NCBI GenBank assembly: GCA_041686345.1
Contig: JAWLEA010000090.1
Location: 1-13,742, forward strand
DNA from: JAQICJ01 sp041686345
Lineage (GTDB): Bacteria > Myxococcota_A > Polyangia > HGW-17
Direction: 5' to 3'
DNA: 13,742 nucleotides
In this document: positions 13,554-13,742 of the stretch, piece by piece
How the letters are laid out: each line of letters begins with the position of its first letter
Numbering within the stretch: the stretch's first letter is position 1
Position numbers and translations under genes: made by a program
Notes under the pieces: generated by a model
What the model saw: only the letters and a program-made list of their open reading frames with translations
Database searches by the model: none
Told to the model about the DNA's origin: nothing

Positions 13554-13742
13554 GTGATTTTCCGGATTGGGAAAATTCTCAAGCTTACCCCAAACCCTCT
13601 GGTCAGCTTTGAAAATTTACAAATTGAAAGTTTTACAGAAAGAGGAATTTTATCTCATCTGCTTTGTCATAACTTCTTGATATAGTGGCAACTTAGAGTT
13701 CTCGTTTCAGAATGCAAGGTCATCACCTGAAGCACGGAAATT
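13554..13742. other. Region upstream of aroB, no gene recognised
   Basis: These 189 nt reach the right edge. No convincing -35/-10 pair was found on the minus strand; a lone TAAAAT about 95 nt before aroB is the best -10-like string and has no good -35 partner. The operon promoter may lie here in a non-consensus form or beyond the window. An ATG at 13712 on the plus strand opens a frame to the edge but has no ribosome site. Confidence 0.5.

Noticed and set aside
1..13742. Mobile element, CRISPR array, tRNA or defence system
   Set aside because: I saw no transposase, integrase, direct-repeat array, cloverleaf, or defence-gene domain. The macro domain alone is not enough to claim a defence or toxin-antitoxin locus.

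Overview
The window is about 13.7 kb of AT-rich bacterial chromosome. It holds ten complete protein-coding genes and the 3' end of an eleventh. No rRNA, tRNA, CRISPR array, transposase or phage gene was seen. The lineage is most likely Myxococcota or another low-G+C branch of the former Deltaproteobacteria. That rests on a secreted deiminase with Cys-rich repeats and a MYXO-CTERM-like tail, a STAS/zinc-ribbon membrane protein beside an RsbW-like ATPase, and an exported TPR/PEGA protein. This is inference from protein architecture, since there is no marker gene.

Left part (1-6131). A plus-strand macro-domain gene enters from the left edge and has an in-frame TGA close to the edge. Three minus-strand genes face it. 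The first is a secreted peptidyl-arginine/agmatine-deiminase family protein. The second is a membrane protein with two STAS-like domains, each followed by a four-Cys zinc ribbon, then one membrane helix and a periplasmic part ending in a PDZ-like domain. The third is a GHKL-fold ATPase of RsbW/SpoIIAB type with an N-terminal receiver-like domain. The STAS protein and the ATPase together look like a partner-switching signalling pair.

Middle (6132-7538). A 309-bp divergent intergenic region carries a good sigma-70-type promoter on each strand. One drives the ATPase gene leftward. The other drives an exported, very Lys-rich TPR/PEGA protein rightward.

Right part (7542-13553). A tightly packed minus-strand operon reads aroB - aroDE - aroA - aroK - aroC::chorismate mutase - osmC. 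Five polypeptides carry seven activities and cover every step from DAHP to prephenate: DHQ synthase, DHQ dehydratase and shikimate dehydrogenase (fused), shikimate kinase, EPSP synthase, and chorismate synthase fused to an AroQ-type chorismate mutase. Genes overlap by 4-55 nt or are 3 nt apart, so the operon is probably translationally coupled. DAHP synthase is not in the window. The terminal OsmC gene ends 3 nt from the convergent TPR/PEGA gene with no visible terminator between them.

The most notable points are the AroC-chorismate mutase fusion with all seven compared mutase active-site residues conserved, an EPSP synthase with an altered Gly96 loop, a surface-anchored PPAD-like deiminase, the putative STAS/ATPase switch, and a 22-bp perfect palindrome beside the broken reading frame at the left edge.
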